Source of the DNA: Jackrogersella multiformis
Lineage: Eukaryota; Ascomycota; Sordariomycetes; Xylariales; Hypoxylaceae
NCBI GenBank assembly: GCA_902806575.1
Contig: CADCXD010000004.1
Coordinates: forward strand, 1,178,001-1,242,000
DNA length: 64,000 nucleotides
Direction of reading: 5' to 3'
A program made the position numbers and the translations under genes. The first letter of the stretch is position 1, and every line of letters starts with the position of its first letter. This document shows positions 35,608-48,468 of the stretch, in pieces. The notes below the pieces were generated by a model. That model did not search any database and was not told the origin of the DNA. It saw nothing but the letters and a program-made list of their open reading frames with translations.

Positions 35608-38559
35608 ATCGTATTAGGACGTCCGTCTAGATCAGCCTCGACCAGGCTCCCAGACTTCTTCCAACTTCAGACCGATGAGACAAATGATAAAAACAGCGTC
35701 GGAGCCTGATGACGCGAGAACAAGTCTGCGCGGGAAATTATATGAATAGAAGGTGCATAAAACAATAGCAAGGAAATCGAAATAATAAATAGATGTAGAT
35801 ATGGACGTAGATATGGACGTATTTGTAATGAGAAAGAATAAGTTGCTATAGCGTATTGCGCTCGCTGTTGCGTGAAGATTTGCGGAGAGTAAGGTTTCGT
35901 GGTAGATAGGCTCAGTAGGGTTTAACGGTCGCAACTTCGTAGATTATGGATGATGGTCTGCGTCGGGGCAAGAGCGCCTATTACTCGCCGCTACGTACCA
36001 AGCACGCAATGACAATCAAGCTAGGTAGCCTCGGATGGGACCGAAATAAGCTGGAACAACGTCGGCAAGCGACGAAAGTTAAGTTGAGGTTGAAGTTAGA
36101 GAAGGGGATACAGTCTTGAGGCTCAATGTCTTCCTGACGGCCTAATACTTAGAAGGGGGAGGGGAGAATAAGCGGTGGAGAGGCTGGACGGGAAGAGAAG
36201 AAGAGTTGGGAAACGGTCCAAGGAGGATTTCCCCTTCCATTGCTTTCGTGGGTAAGGGTAGCTGAGCGAAGGAGCATGGGAGTATAATGTGGGGCAGAGT
36301 TCCTGGACCCGGAAGGAGCCAAGACACAGGTACCCACGACGTATTCGAAAGTATCCAACATGTAAGTGAGACTGTTCAGACTTGCAGATAAATATGGGCC
36401 GTAGTCCTGTTTAGGCAAGCTAAAAAAAAGATCCCCGTACCAAACCTGGCTTAGACCCTTGCTTTATTTTCTTTCATTATTTCTACTGTAACTATTTCTC
36501 ACTAAAATATCACGACAGCTTCATCAAAAATCTCCACGGCACACCACTCACCAATACTTTTAGTAAGTGCACATGGATTGAACAAAAAAAGAATTCTCAT
36601 TTCGTGGCGTTGTTTTTAATTTTTATTGATTATCTGTTATCACAGTACTTACCTAAGGTATTCAAGAAATAAGGTCGTTTCAAGGTTAAAGTATAATGAA
36701 TTAGCAAAGATGCTTAATGCCTAAGGAAGCACTGGTTGCTATCGCTACGCTAATATATATCATTTTTAGGTACCGAGGAGGGAAGTGTGTCCATTCCCTA
36801 AGGTTCTTACCAAGTGGGTTTAGTTTAGCTTGTCTTTAAGGCTGCGTCATCATTCTATCCTTTCCGCAAACTCTACATAGGCGGGTAGGGTAACTAACTT
36901 GAACTTTAAAGACTGACTCTTTGTGGCATTTTGACGTAGGTACATTTTTATTTATTTAAATGGGGGCTAAGAACAACGGGTGCGGTGATGGTTCCTGCAA
37001 GGAATAAGGGAAGGTACCACGTAGTGACATCCATAAGACTTAGACCGAGAGGCGGCCAAAGTTCCGAAACACGTACAAATTTGGGTCAATCACCGGTCGT
37101 GGCGGCTCGGACGGATTCGCTCTTACCTTGCCGCTTGGCCCCAAAAGAGGGTTGCTTAGGGTTGCTTGGAAGGGGCGTGTGGAACAGCCACAGGCCCACA
37201 CCCTCAATCCCTCATTGCGCTAAAAGGTAAGTACTAGGTACTACTACGTAGCATACCTCCAAGGCTATGTACCTAGGCATGTAAAAGAACCCAAGAAGAA
37301 CAATTTAAATTTCGAGGAACGCTTATCTCTTATACTAATCGGAGTATTTATCCTCATCAAATCAACAACTCTTACATCGTGAGCCTTGACGCACAGGAAC
37401 AAATTACCCAACACAGCTAAAGCGATTTTAACATTAGAAAAATAGAAAAATCCAACGTCCCGACTGACACTTGTCAAACATACAAGGCATCCATAACAAC
37501 ATACCGCCCGTACGATGCGAATATGAATTATCAGTAGGTATTGCAAGTATTGGTATGATTATATGGGCGCATGTCAAATGAACTATTTATAATGATAAAT
37601 TTATTAATGGCGATTGATGTTAAAATATCTTGAGTCTTGTCGCCGGGTATTACTTATAATATGTGGTTGATAACGATGCTGACCAACTTTTGGAAGTTCG
37701 AGGCGGTAGGCGGTGGGTCGTCGTATCAGGTAAGTTGCCGCAGCCGAGTTTTCGTGCCTGCAAATCATGCAGAAGCTCATCCAGATCATCCCGTAGCTCG
37801 AAGGAATGAAAGATGTATGGCTAAAACAAAAGCCTGCCGGAAATTTTAAATGAAATGAACTACTAGTTAAACTAATGTCAAATAGTAGGATACTCATGGT
37901 CGAAGCAAAACCACACCAAATATAAGAGATTTGAGGCTATTACGGGTTTGCTTGATTGTGTCAGCAAAGGGAAATTGTAGTGGAAATAGCCAAGCGACCA
38001 ATCTCGTCATCTCCCGAAGATCGAGGGTGAAGAAACACCGACGATGTGGCACCAATTTTTCTTTAGATTTGGGGGGGAAGGACGGGGAAACAAGAAAGAA
38101 AGAAAAATATGAACTTTGTGATCATTCCCGTTGCGGTAGTTTTTTATGTTAACGCTAATCCCTTTCGAGAATGCCCACGTGTCGTAATAAGAAGGGGCTG
38201 GACTGGAAATCTCATCGCGACCTTTAAACGCTGTCTATGTACATAGGTACCTACATAATGGTTATAGGTAGGGTTTATTATTACGCAGTAAGATGTATGT
38301 AGGACCCCCGACCTCCAGGGCTATTGTGTTGAATCCTACGGCAAAGCTTAGTAAATTACCTCTTTAATGGTTTCATCGCTTCGGCGTTTTTCCTTGTCAA
38401 CCTTCTTTCGCTGCTCCGCCATGAACCTGTCTCTTACATACATAATACCTAGTAAGACTAGAGTATCTATGTAACTCAGTCAATCCTATCGAGATGATGT
38501 TTCATAGCCGACCATCATAAGAGTCATCCTAAGTTCCTCAGTGCTATCTTACCTCCCCT

Positions 38560-38595
38560 GCTCCCCTGCTCCCCTGCTCCCCTACTCCCCTGACA
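38560..38595. repeat. Short tandem repeat, unit CTCCCCTG
   Basis: Four consecutive copies of an 8-bp unit plus a variant copy in otherwise unique AT-rich sequence. A simple repeat with no evident function. Confidence 0.7.
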
Positions 38596-40361
38596 GCCTG
38601 GTAGGTAGGTAACCACTCGACATGCTACCCACGGGCTGCCACGGGTAGCCTTCTAGACTTTACATAATAGTACGTCTCGCGGGAAGAGGTGGGGTTTAGT
38701 AAGAGCCCTTAAAAGTATTATTCATAGGGATAGGGTTCATGAGTCGGGATGTCAGTGTGTCGCCTTCGATAATCTACTTAGATTGATTCATCATTTGGAA
38801 GATGGCCGGTTGGCTGATCAGTAATGTGTGATCGTCATCGTCAGGCAGTTGAAGGGAAGCTTTCTCCCGCAACCTGCACACAGCGCAGGACGCATGTTTA
38901 TGTGATTGCCCGGCATACGTGACTTATGAGTGGGTGCCAGGATAGAATCTATTAAAGGAGAGAGGGGTGGGCGGAGAATACCATGTACATGCTGCACTGC
39001 AGCATGGTTGCAAGATGGGTAGGTTAGTTCGAAGTAGGCGTCGAGGTGGGGGGAAGGGGAAGGGGGCTTTCGTAGCCGGTGTGACTTTTCCCATCGCCCA
39101 TATGCCCATATATATATATGCATATGTATAGGTATGTATATGCGGCCTCAATACAACCCTTTATTATTAGCTGAGCCAGATTTGGGGTGGAATGTACAAA
39201 GGTACGAGGCACTATGTGTGCTGCATCTCGCGCATCTGCAGCCGTTGGTACAATACGTGGCTATAGTCCCACACCTTTAGAACAGATCACCCTACCATCC
39301 GTGTGAGTGGAGGTCATCGACCCTGGCTAGCCGTCTGCCTTCCTGCATCGGGACCCCGGCGGTCTAGGAATGATGATGAGGGTGTGCTTTACATTAGGTC
39401 GTAGAACACACAAGGTACGTACTATTCCGTATCGCCTCATTCCTACATATATACGCACATACATCATACATACCTAAGGCACACCTCCGGCTGTAGGTTA
39501 CGTACCAGGCGTACCAGGTAGGCAGGTCAGTAGGTTACCTAGCCCATGTGTCTGTCCAATGCCTGCTAGCGCTGCCCTTTTTTCCCATTATCATCGTTGT
39601 CTGTGAATTGACGGCGCAGCGATTTATTTCGGGACGGCTCAGTACAGGTAAGCGGCGAAGTAAGTCTAAAGGTGATACCTACCTAGGTAGACTACACAAT
39701 CCATATAATAGTAATTTGACTTCACTGCTGTCGGAAGTCTAGCCTCGATGGTTTGCTTTCGTTGTAGACATCCTCATCGCTCGCTTGGCTTGGCTGAGGA
39801 GACGAGAGGCGGCAAGAAGCTTGCTGTATGTACGAACAGAGAAGTACCTAGATGATCTGCCGCATTTGGCGCTTGTATTCCCACAATCCGGTATTATAGA
39901 CGCTTAGCCAACCAACGTTTGACCGGGGAATATTCACCGACCGATTAGCAAAAGCAAGCACGAGGCTTGCTATCTTCTATCCTTGAATGCCTATAGTACC
40001 TAGGTAAGAAATAAACAGATAGGTAATAGGTAAATGTTAATTCGTACCTTAACATTCGGTTGCTCAGAAAGGGGGAGTGAAGGAGGCGTAAAGGTTGAAA
40101 CAATCCCTTCTTGGTTTAGTTAACCCGTTGGTTACCCACCTATTGGTAGGTAGGGCAAGGTAACCGGGAGAGAGGTCTGTTCCAAGGTACCACGAGGAGA
40201 ACTAGAGAACGACCTAGCGAGCTGAGCTATTCTGGTATGTGCTAGCCTACCACTAGGTACCTAGCAGCCTACACTAGTTGCCAGACAGCCCAGATAAACG
40301 ATGGGTGGAACAGGGATTCTCACGGATCAAAATGTTTTTGGAGCACAAGCACACTATGTAT

Positions 40362-40400
40362 GCACACTAGGTACCTACCTAGGTAGCATGTAGTATGTAA
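40362..40400. repeat. CCTAGGTA palindrome cluster
   Basis: CTAGGTACCTACCTAGGTAG forms a near-perfect palindrome with ACCTAGGT at 40377, followed by AGCATGTAGTATGTAAG. Representative of the dispersed motif. Confidence 0.65.
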
Positions 40401-41619
40401 GCATTTTCCAATCTTCTATTATTCCCAGGTTCAAAAAGAAAAGAAAAAGGAAGAAAAAAGCTTTTCTTGTTACTTCCGAAGGCAGAGAGATTTGCCGATT
40501 CGCAGACTCATCAAGAGCCCTGGAGGTCACATTTAATAGACCTGGATGGTTGAATGTTGAATGGTTGAGTGGTTGATTTGTCTCTCTCAGCGCATCGGGG
40601 ATAGAAGCCGTGGAACTTAACTCGAGCGATACGTGTACACATGCGCTCAGCCGATCCGGTTGTACTCAGATGCAGTGGAACAAAAACTGATTACCTACGC
40701 TGAGACAATCTGTACCTGTTTGAGGTTTCCCCAAACTGACGTACAGCCCAAAGCCACTTAGTAAAGTGCTACCTAGGTACCCGACCACTCAGGTGACTAT
40801 GTGGAGCTCTTTGTGACAGCTGGATCTAAGTCCACGCCACAAATCGACGCCACATCTGATTTAGCGCTAGGAGTATACTCGGGCACCTACGCTAGATTAC
40901 CTACCTAGTAGGTAGGTAGAACCCCGAAGGCTAGGTGAAAATTTATACGAACATCCATGGATATCATCATTAAGGTTACTTTTATTTACTTACCGATATA
41001 GTTAGGTGCCTATCTAAGTTTAATAGGCTGGTTTACGGCCCTAAAAATAAATAGATAGGCGTTGAATACACGGATAGGATATTGTGATAATGTTTATATA
41101 AGATCATATATCTCGATGGTATCTCGAAGTATATATAAATGACCGTTCATGTTCGAAGCAGACTTTACAGAACAGAGGGACGAGTAACAAACAGTATGGT
41201 GTATGACTTCATATCGTATTATCCAAACGTTAAGTGTTACTATTATATGTACTGTGAGAACTGACATAAAGTGCTGAACACCAAGTTCGCTTTACCGTCC
41301 CCCCAACACGAACTAACCGTGTAAGCCTGATAAGTATTGTTCAGGCCACGGCTCGTGTAGGAACAGTCATCGAAACTGACAATTATCCAGCTGCTGTGTG
41401 AAATTCAGCACAGCTAGAACTTCGGCCTCACTCGATTGAGAAGACTTCATCCGCTAAACCCAAGATCCAGATGCCTCATACTTTGATACCGACTCCAAAC
41501 TCGCAAGTGCTCCCATTGTAGAAATACACACGCATTCGGGCCTAGACTAAGGGTGTTTCGAAGCCCAAATCATAGGAACATCATCCGCATCTCCACGCCA
41601 AAAAAACATATCAGACGTT

Positions 41620-42806
41620 TCAAGAGTCGCCTTTATCAACATGGTCTTGATCGGGATTATAGTTAGTCTCTCCCAAGACTGTGGTCGGTTGTGATGTCAT
41701 TGCTGCCTGGGCATTCGCTTGCGGCTGGGTGTGTATAGTCGAGCCAGATGGCTGAGTAAGAGGTTGGGACTGGCTTCGTGAGCCACTGCTGGATCCTGCA
41801 GTTGAAGTTGCAGCATGTAGCCGTTGGTCGAGGACCTTCAGAGCCAGGGCTCTCCGTCTCTCGGCTTCAGCCCTAACGCCTCCATGGGCGGTGCGCTGGA
41901 TGAAGTTACCGCTTTGTGCAGCAGAGATATCATCCTGCGAGAAAGGCGTACATATTCTCGTCGCCACTAGCACGTTGAACATCTGGTCTGCAATCACCGC
42001 GACGAATGGCTTCAGGGGCCCGGGGAAAAACTCGGCGAACGCAAATGTCTCACTCGCATCTCCTCGCATCGAGGTCGGCTGGGAGGAATCGAGATCCGGG
42101 AAGACGGTTTTGTAGAAGCGCAAGTAAGTCCAACTCGCAAGGAGACCGAACATGGACAAAAGTAGAGATGCGCTGGTGAGTAGCGGTGTTAGAGAAAGCA
42201 CCGCAACAATGCCGACGTAGATCAGAGGGAACCGAGGTATGCGCATAGACAAGACACCTCGGAAGAGTGTCACAGTATGCGCGGGAACAAGTTGGCTAAA
42301 AGCAACGAGAAAGGAGATCTGAAGCGGTATCGTGCCGGCGATGGTCATTAACCTATGGTTTATCTCGTTAGCAGGTTCGCCCTCGTATAAAACTACTTCA
42401 GAGGCACCGAAGTAGAAAGCAAGACTTACGTCCAATCCTCATTCCGAGTAACCGTGAATAGTGTGACGAGGACGAGAAAGGTCAACGCATTCGGAATCAG
42501 GGAGGCCACGAGAAGAAATTTGGCAAACTCCCTGGAAGACCAGGCTCTTTCCAGATATTTCCCTCCATGATACAAAGTGAGTCCAGCAATACCTAAAGTA
42601 AAGATGTTATTCTCAACTAGAGTAGCCGATAGGAAGGTCCAAGGATAAAACAACGACAGTTGTGGTATTAGAGTCAGCCATTCGACAACGATTTCGGAAT
42701 GGGCGGACCACTGGCGATATCGCACGGCGGCACTCAGTACGGACTGCAGAAGCAGGACCACAAGCACGACGCGGGTAACTGGAGGGATGTTTAGTCGCGG
42801 AGGCAT
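41620..42806 (-). CDS. TMEM115/DUF1751 rhomboid-like Golgi membrane protein
   Basis: Two exons (42430-42806, 41620-42352) give 369 residues; the intron splits NEDW-T/LMTIAG. Five or six membrane segments occupy residues ~10-245. The family signature is clear: FYPWTFLSATLVENNIFTLGIAGLTLYHGGKYLERAWSS (described, positions ~52-90) then EFAKFLLVASLIPN. The Ser/Gln-rich tail from ~300 is disordered. Relatives are human TMEM115 and yeast YOL107W, proteins of the early Golgi with a rhomboid-like fold but lacking the catalytic Ser-His pair; no such pair is visible here. TMEM115 is linked to Golgi-to-ER retrograde traffic. Start chosen at the first ATG, just before the first membrane segment. Confidence 0.92.
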
Positions 42807-45143
42807 TGTGACGGTTAAGTATTTGAGGCTTGAGCTTCTGGTAAAGTTTGAGAGAAGTCAATCTTTTTTTTTTTCTCGAGATCGCGTTGAGGCGCAACAT
42901 CACACCTTTAGTGACCTTACGAGAATTGAGTTGGCAGCCGCCTAACGTGGTCCGTGCTTACTTAGGTAGGTACCTACTAATATGTAGTTTCCCATCACCC
43001 ACCAGCCATTGGTTAGATTTAGGCAGTAAGGTTGATTAACGGGAAGCCCGTTCCAGCTTCCACCTGGCACCTACCTCATAAAACTACCTAGGTACCTAGG
43101 TAAGTACCGAGGTATTTAGTTTAAATTGTTAGCCAAGTCTACGTAAATGTGGGTGCCTTGCTTTAAAATGGGAAAATCATCAAATTAGCCTTTGACCTCT
43201 TGATACCTACTTATCGCTTACCCATCCGCGGATGCCGCAATATCCATATAAGGTACAAAAAGTATCATGCCTACCTACAAAATTATAGTTCATACCGACA
43301 AGATCTCGGTTTTCTGTCGATAAACTTTATTTATTTACAACATATAACACGCATTCAGGTAGGTACCTCCGAATCTACCGAACAGAGAGAGAATTTAGAA
43401 AAGGTTGTCCGGTTGTTTGCATGGCCCAAACCAGTTAGCCTCTGCCTTCCTCCTAGGTACCTAGGTAGGTAGGGCCACAAAATTCCTGCAGGGGAGGCAC
43501 AATACTATTTTCAATGCACTAATCCATAAAGGCACAAGGCGATTCATTAGTCGGATGGCATTGGCAGAGACTTGAAGATCATCTGTTTCTTCGCCTCAGC
43601 AGATTGAATTCCAACTCCTTATTCAAGATCCCACAACACATACATGGGACCCTGCATCGAATAGTAAACTTTTATATCGATATTATTTACCGAGATCGTC
43701 CATCTCTAAATTATATATGTAAAGCTGCTTGTCGCTTAGTTATATCTATTTTTTATCAATTCTTTTCATTTTCGTCTCTTTTGTGGCAAGGAGATCTTAG
43801 ATCCTGTCGATTCCGGGAGTACCCCAGCCAAGCCTAGCAAAGCCTAACCCTGGAAGGTAACCAAGCTGGGATGACGGATTAATAAAATTGGTGAACCCTG
43901 ACCATTGACCATTGACTGTGGAGTCGTCTGGAGTTTCGCTGTCGTTTCCATTGTTTAAAGGAAACCCATCTCATAGGCTCAACCTTCCTGTTTCCCCTAG
44001 CAAAATAAAGCCTAGCCTCTCCGTTCCATCCTCCTACCCGCCAGAACACCTGCAGCGCCAGGAAACGCGCTGCCGCGTGGATCATTAGCGAAAAAAAGGG
44101 ACGGTAGAAGAATGATACCGAGGCACCGTATGATGAAAAATTAGACGGGAAAAAACAGAGAAGGCTACAACTATCGAACCTGATTCGGACAAAGTTTTGG
44201 ATCAAGTGCCTGCAGCAGAGCAATTCGTCAATGCAATTTGATAGGATAATAAGATGCGTTCCTAATATTCTTAATACGGAACCAAGGTCGACTGATGCCC
44301 ACCAGGCAAATCAAAAACCGCAGCGGAGCAACAGCCCTACTACACATGTACCTAGGTACTGCGTATTGTACCTAGGTATTTATGTATGTACATAAGGTTG
44401 TAATCAAAGACGCCCCGAACCAGGACCCTGCACACCTTCACATCAGAGATTTCCGTTCAAACTTGCAATCTGTACCTCATCAACGATTGTGTTATTATGA
44501 GCAGATAAGGTGCCCTAGCTGAACCAGGTTTCCTAAATATATAGTTTTTAACGATGCTAAGTACCTAGTGTAGTTTATTGAAAACGCAAAGGCAAATATG
44601 CTACATAATACTTAATACAATACAATACCTAAAGGAACCTTATACCTCTAGTCCATTGAAACCATATACATTACATACCGCCGCCATGCAAGTTTGAGTA
44701 CCTCTACCTATGTAGGTACATACATACTTAAGCACCCAAGGTACTTGGCTCTCATTTGATGTAGGCAATCTGCAATATTTTGGGCCGGTGGATGTACTCA
44801 GGTATTCAGGGTATCCAGGTACCTAACTACTAGTAGAGTACATATTGTAAATAAGGTACCTAGACCTATGTATGTATATATGTACCTATGTATGTAACTT
44901 AGTATTCCGCACTAGGATGAACTTGGGTGGATCTACCAGGGAAGTCAGTTAGCTTGGCCCCGACCCGTGGACATGCATCTTAATCGTTCCAAGGCCTCAC
45001 GACCAAAATCTCGTCGTCTTCTTCCTTCACCATCCTCACAAGAAATGCTCAAATGCCGGCTATCTTAGTATCATAACACCACTGTTCGTTTTGTTAATCA
45101 TTGTAACTTCCCACCAGGATTTAATAGCTCATTGCTTTCGACC
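42807..45143. other. 2.3-kb intergenic region between divergent genes
   Basis: No gene is seen. ACCTAGGT cores at 43086, 43094, 43459, 44350 and 44370; more CTAGGTA and ATGTATGTA units at 44700-44900. Promoters of the TMEM115-family and TBL1-type genes must lie at its ends. Confidence 0.55.
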
Positions 45144-47697
45144 ATGAAGGAGTATTTGGACTCTAACCGAGTCAATTTTTTGATTTGGAGGTATGTTATT
45201 ATTATTTTTTCCGCTTAGGTATCTCCGGTTTCCTCACCACCATCAAATCGCTAGTACCTTTTTACCTCTTCATTTCTTCACTAAACTTGCTATTCCCATC
45301 CTGTTGCTTTCCTACTTGCTTATTGACACAAAATTACAGATATTTAATAGAAGGCAGTACGTGACTTTTTTATTGACGTAGTCCAGCACTTCGCACATCT
45401 CGAGCCATGTGGCTATATGATGTGTAGTGGTGACATGGACGGCCGCAGTCAAACTAACCTGAGGTTGCAGATTATCGAGAAACAGCAGTCAAATTCCAAA
45501 AAGAGTGGCACGTCGAGGAACCTCACCGACAGCTAGATTTCGCGCAACATGTCAAAAGTCATGCACTAGTCAATGTCATTAACAAGGGTCTACTGTATAG
45601 CTCATTAGAGAGAGACCATGCGCAATCGCAACAGGTATGTTTATTCGCGAAAATATCCAAAAAGAAAAAAAAAGAAAAGGGAAAATCTAGTTCTGTCCTT
45701 TTCTACTTGGAAGTGCATCAAGCGAAACACGAATCCGACACGGGTTGCGATGAAGGCAAAATTGATCTTCTCTAATCTTGACCGGGATCCGGCCAAATGG
45801 GCACTAACAGATTTCTTTCTTTCTGTGCAGGTATCTCGTGACGCCGCAGCGGCGGCACTGGCCGAGGCGATGCAACTAGGTATATTTGGGCCACTACTTG
45901 CACGTCCGCCACCTCACCAGCTGGTGGAGGAACAGCAGCAGCAGCAGCAGCAGCAAACAGAGGAAATAGACCAAGATGAGGATGCAGATGCAGACGCAGA
46001 CGCAGACGCGGACGGAGAGGCAGATACAATGGCAATGGCGCCAACTACGTCCGGAGGTGAGGTAGAAAATAACCGAAAACGTCAAATTGACAAGCAACCG
46101 CAGGCGTCGCCTCTGAATGGCTCCCCAGCTAAGCGACCAAGACTGAGTAATGGGTACGAAAATGGGGTGGATGCAGCCACAACTCCAATGGAACTTGACG
46201 GGCAGAACGGGAACCACCATGGCGACAACAATCATGCTTACCCATCCCCCCAGGAAGGCGAACAAGCACCGACGCCAACTCCACGAACCGACGGGCCTGA
46301 ACAGGGCACACAGGTAGAAAAAGTCGAGGAATTGGCTACCGAAACTACCTTCATCCCCCTAGGGTCTGGGCTTGACGATGATGCACTAACTTCTTCACCA
46401 ACCACGGCATTGGCTAGACTTAATAGCGAGAGCGCGCCTGTGCTCCTGCATTGCCAGTGGCATCCCCGAGATCCCACCATCTTGGCGGCTGCTGGAACCG
46501 ATGCGCTAGCCCGCATCTGGAACGTCTCGCGTGGTGCCACAACCGACCTTGCATCTGATGGTCACGTGAATGGCATCGCTCTAAATTTTCATAATTTTCA
46601 CACCTTGCTCGAGGACGATATGCAGCTTAGGGCTACTGTTACTGCTATGGCTTGGAATTGGGATGGGTCGGCTATCGCAGTTGCTACCGAGTTGGACTCG
46701 AAAGCTCGAATAACCCTCTGGACTCCCGAAGGAGCTCACATACAGGGTTTCGAGGTCGCCGAACCGCCTGTCATTAGACTACGCTGGAATCCCAACAACG
46801 CCGCCATTCTGGGTATTTCGCCAGACAACGGGGGAGTGGGAGGGGCTTTGTTAACCGTTTACCATGCCGTGACAGCAAACTCTATGACTTATTTTCTACC
46901 GCGACACGATCTGGACAACGAGCCTCTAGATGCGGCATGGACTAGCGAATCCGAGTTCCTATTATGCGGGGGCGACGTATTAATTTCCCTGAGATGTGCC
47001 GATGGTGAGATCACCGAGTTGAAGAGATTCGAGAACCGTGAAGGAGATATTTTGACGCAGGTAAAATTTGACTGGAGGACTTCGCTCGCGGCAACTTGCG
47101 GTGACAGAGGTTATGTCGACGTAAGTAATTGTAGGAAACCCACCCCACATTGCTATCGCTAATTGATGTGATGTTAGATCTGGGACAATTCCGGTAAGCG
47201 GCGTGAGATTAAAGCTCACTGCGACGCTGTCACGGCACTGGTTTGGCAACCCTTGCAGCAACTGAGTTCTAGCGACGAACGGCTTATAGCTTCCGGTGGT
47301 GAGGATGGGGCTATCTTCATATGGAATGCTCTGGCTCCTGATGGGAAGGCAAAATGTTCCATGACCATGGGACCACCTATTGTTGCTCTAGCTTTCACCC
47401 CCGACGGTGCATTTATTGCTGGTGCTACAAACGAAAGGATTTTAATTTGGAAGGTTGGCGAATGCAGTATTCCACGAGCAAGCTGGAGTCGGGCACCCCA
47501 TCCTGGCTGGCTCAGCCCACGAATGAACACCGAGTCGGATGAAGAAGAGGACGAGCATTGTCTTGGATGGGATGCAACCGGCCACAAGCTAGCTTATGGA
47601 GTTAACAGCCGGGTGAGTTGTGATGTCCAGCATGCCCCGTATCGTTTATCCGGATTCAAGCTAATAGTCCCAGCTCGCCGTTATTAACTTCAGATGA
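45144..47697 (+). CDS. TBL1/Sif2-type LisH-WD40 corepressor subunit
   Basis: Six exons (45144-45190, 45340-45356, 45471-45634, 45831-47120, 47178-47612, 47674-47697) give 658 residues. Joining the short first exons rebuilds the LisH motif YLDSNRVNFLIWRYLIEG followed by NYRETAVKFQKEWHVE and LDFAQHVKSHALVNVINKGL, the N-terminal region of TBL1/TBLR1 and Sif2. Exon 2 is only 17 bp. A linker with a Gln run (8 CAG codons near 45931) and an Asp-Ala run leads into WD40 repeats from ~residue 270 to the end (LLHCQWHPRDPTILAAAGTD, RIWNV, TLWTPEG, DEEEDEHCLGWDATGHKLAYG). Known role: scaffold of Set3C/NCoR-type histone deacetylase complexes in the nucleus. A start at the ATG at 45618 would lose the LisH half. 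Confidence 0.94.
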
Positions 47698-48468
47698 TAA
47701 CTAACCTAGTATGACATTTGTATTACCTCATACCGTCGGTCCCGAGGAATCCCATTCTAGCCGAAGCCAGATGAGATAATAGAGGCAAACAAACATGCAA
47801 ACTACGTCGGTGCATACATAGCCTCAACCATTTAATGGAGGCGAAAATGACCCGCTTATAGAAGCGCCAGCAGAAGTAGCAACAGGGTCCATAACCAACA
47901 AAGGCGCTGCTGAGATCAAGAAACTTACGAGAGCACTACAATACAAGGCCGCCGCAAAGCTCCAAAAATACAAGCTTTGTAAGAATTAATGTCAATAACT
48001 CAACTAACGAATCGAACGAGCGCGACCGGTGGGCTACGAAGCCCATACGAACGTCGTCATGACCGTTTGGGCTCGACGAAAACGAGAGGTGAAGGCAGAG
48101 TACCGAATCGAAAGGACTGTTTATCCACAGGAACCTAGGTCGCTAGGAACCAAGTGAGAAGGAACACAAGCACTATACCATACTACTACTACTACTACAA
48201 TGCGTCGGAGAGACGCATTATTAGGCGTACACTAACGGGGTACTGCCACTTGTATAAACACTGTACCTGCATCCATCTCTCCCTTTACCACCACAACATG
48301 CCATAGCGCCATTGCTTTTGCTTTGACATATAGAAGTCACTGTGCGAGTCTAGTCAGATAATTTATTATGTTGTTCAACATTACTCCCTCTACCGTGGTT
48401 GATAGTTCGTAGTTCGTAGTTCGTAGTTCGTAGTAACCTTATCATACTGCTCCGGCCTCGGATCCAAC
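47698..48468. other. Intergenic region between convergent genes
   Basis: 3' flanks of the TBL1-type and GH51 genes. Short repeats: a CTA triplet run near 48182-48199 and GTAGTTC repeats near 48404-48436. No gene seen. Confidence 0.6.
48404..48436. repeat. Tandem repeat, unit AGTTCGT
   Basis: Four to five copies of GTAGTTC/TAGTTCG immediately downstream of the GH51 stop codon, in the 3' flank. Simple repeat. Confidence 0.65.

Larger units (their letters stand above)
35608..41619. other. 6-kb region without a convincing gene
   Basis: The left 500 bp are the ssn6 promoter/leader. The rest has only short open frames without domain character. ACCTAGGT cores lie at 39681, 39998, 40377 and 40771 with further half-sites; a CTCCCCTG tandem run lies near 38560-38595; a 24-codon charged open frame lies at 38348-38422 (minus). 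Nothing else is supported. Confidence 0.5.

Noticed and set aside
36142..36418. Two overlapping minus-strand open frames upstream of ssn6
   Set aside because: Short, Pro/Leu/Ser-rich without motifs and without a compatible splice partner; more likely promoter or leader sequence.
45618..45830. ATG at 45618 as start of the WD40 protein
   Set aside because: It lies inside exon 3 in another frame and reads through an intron; starting there would discard the LisH motif rebuilt by exons 1-3.
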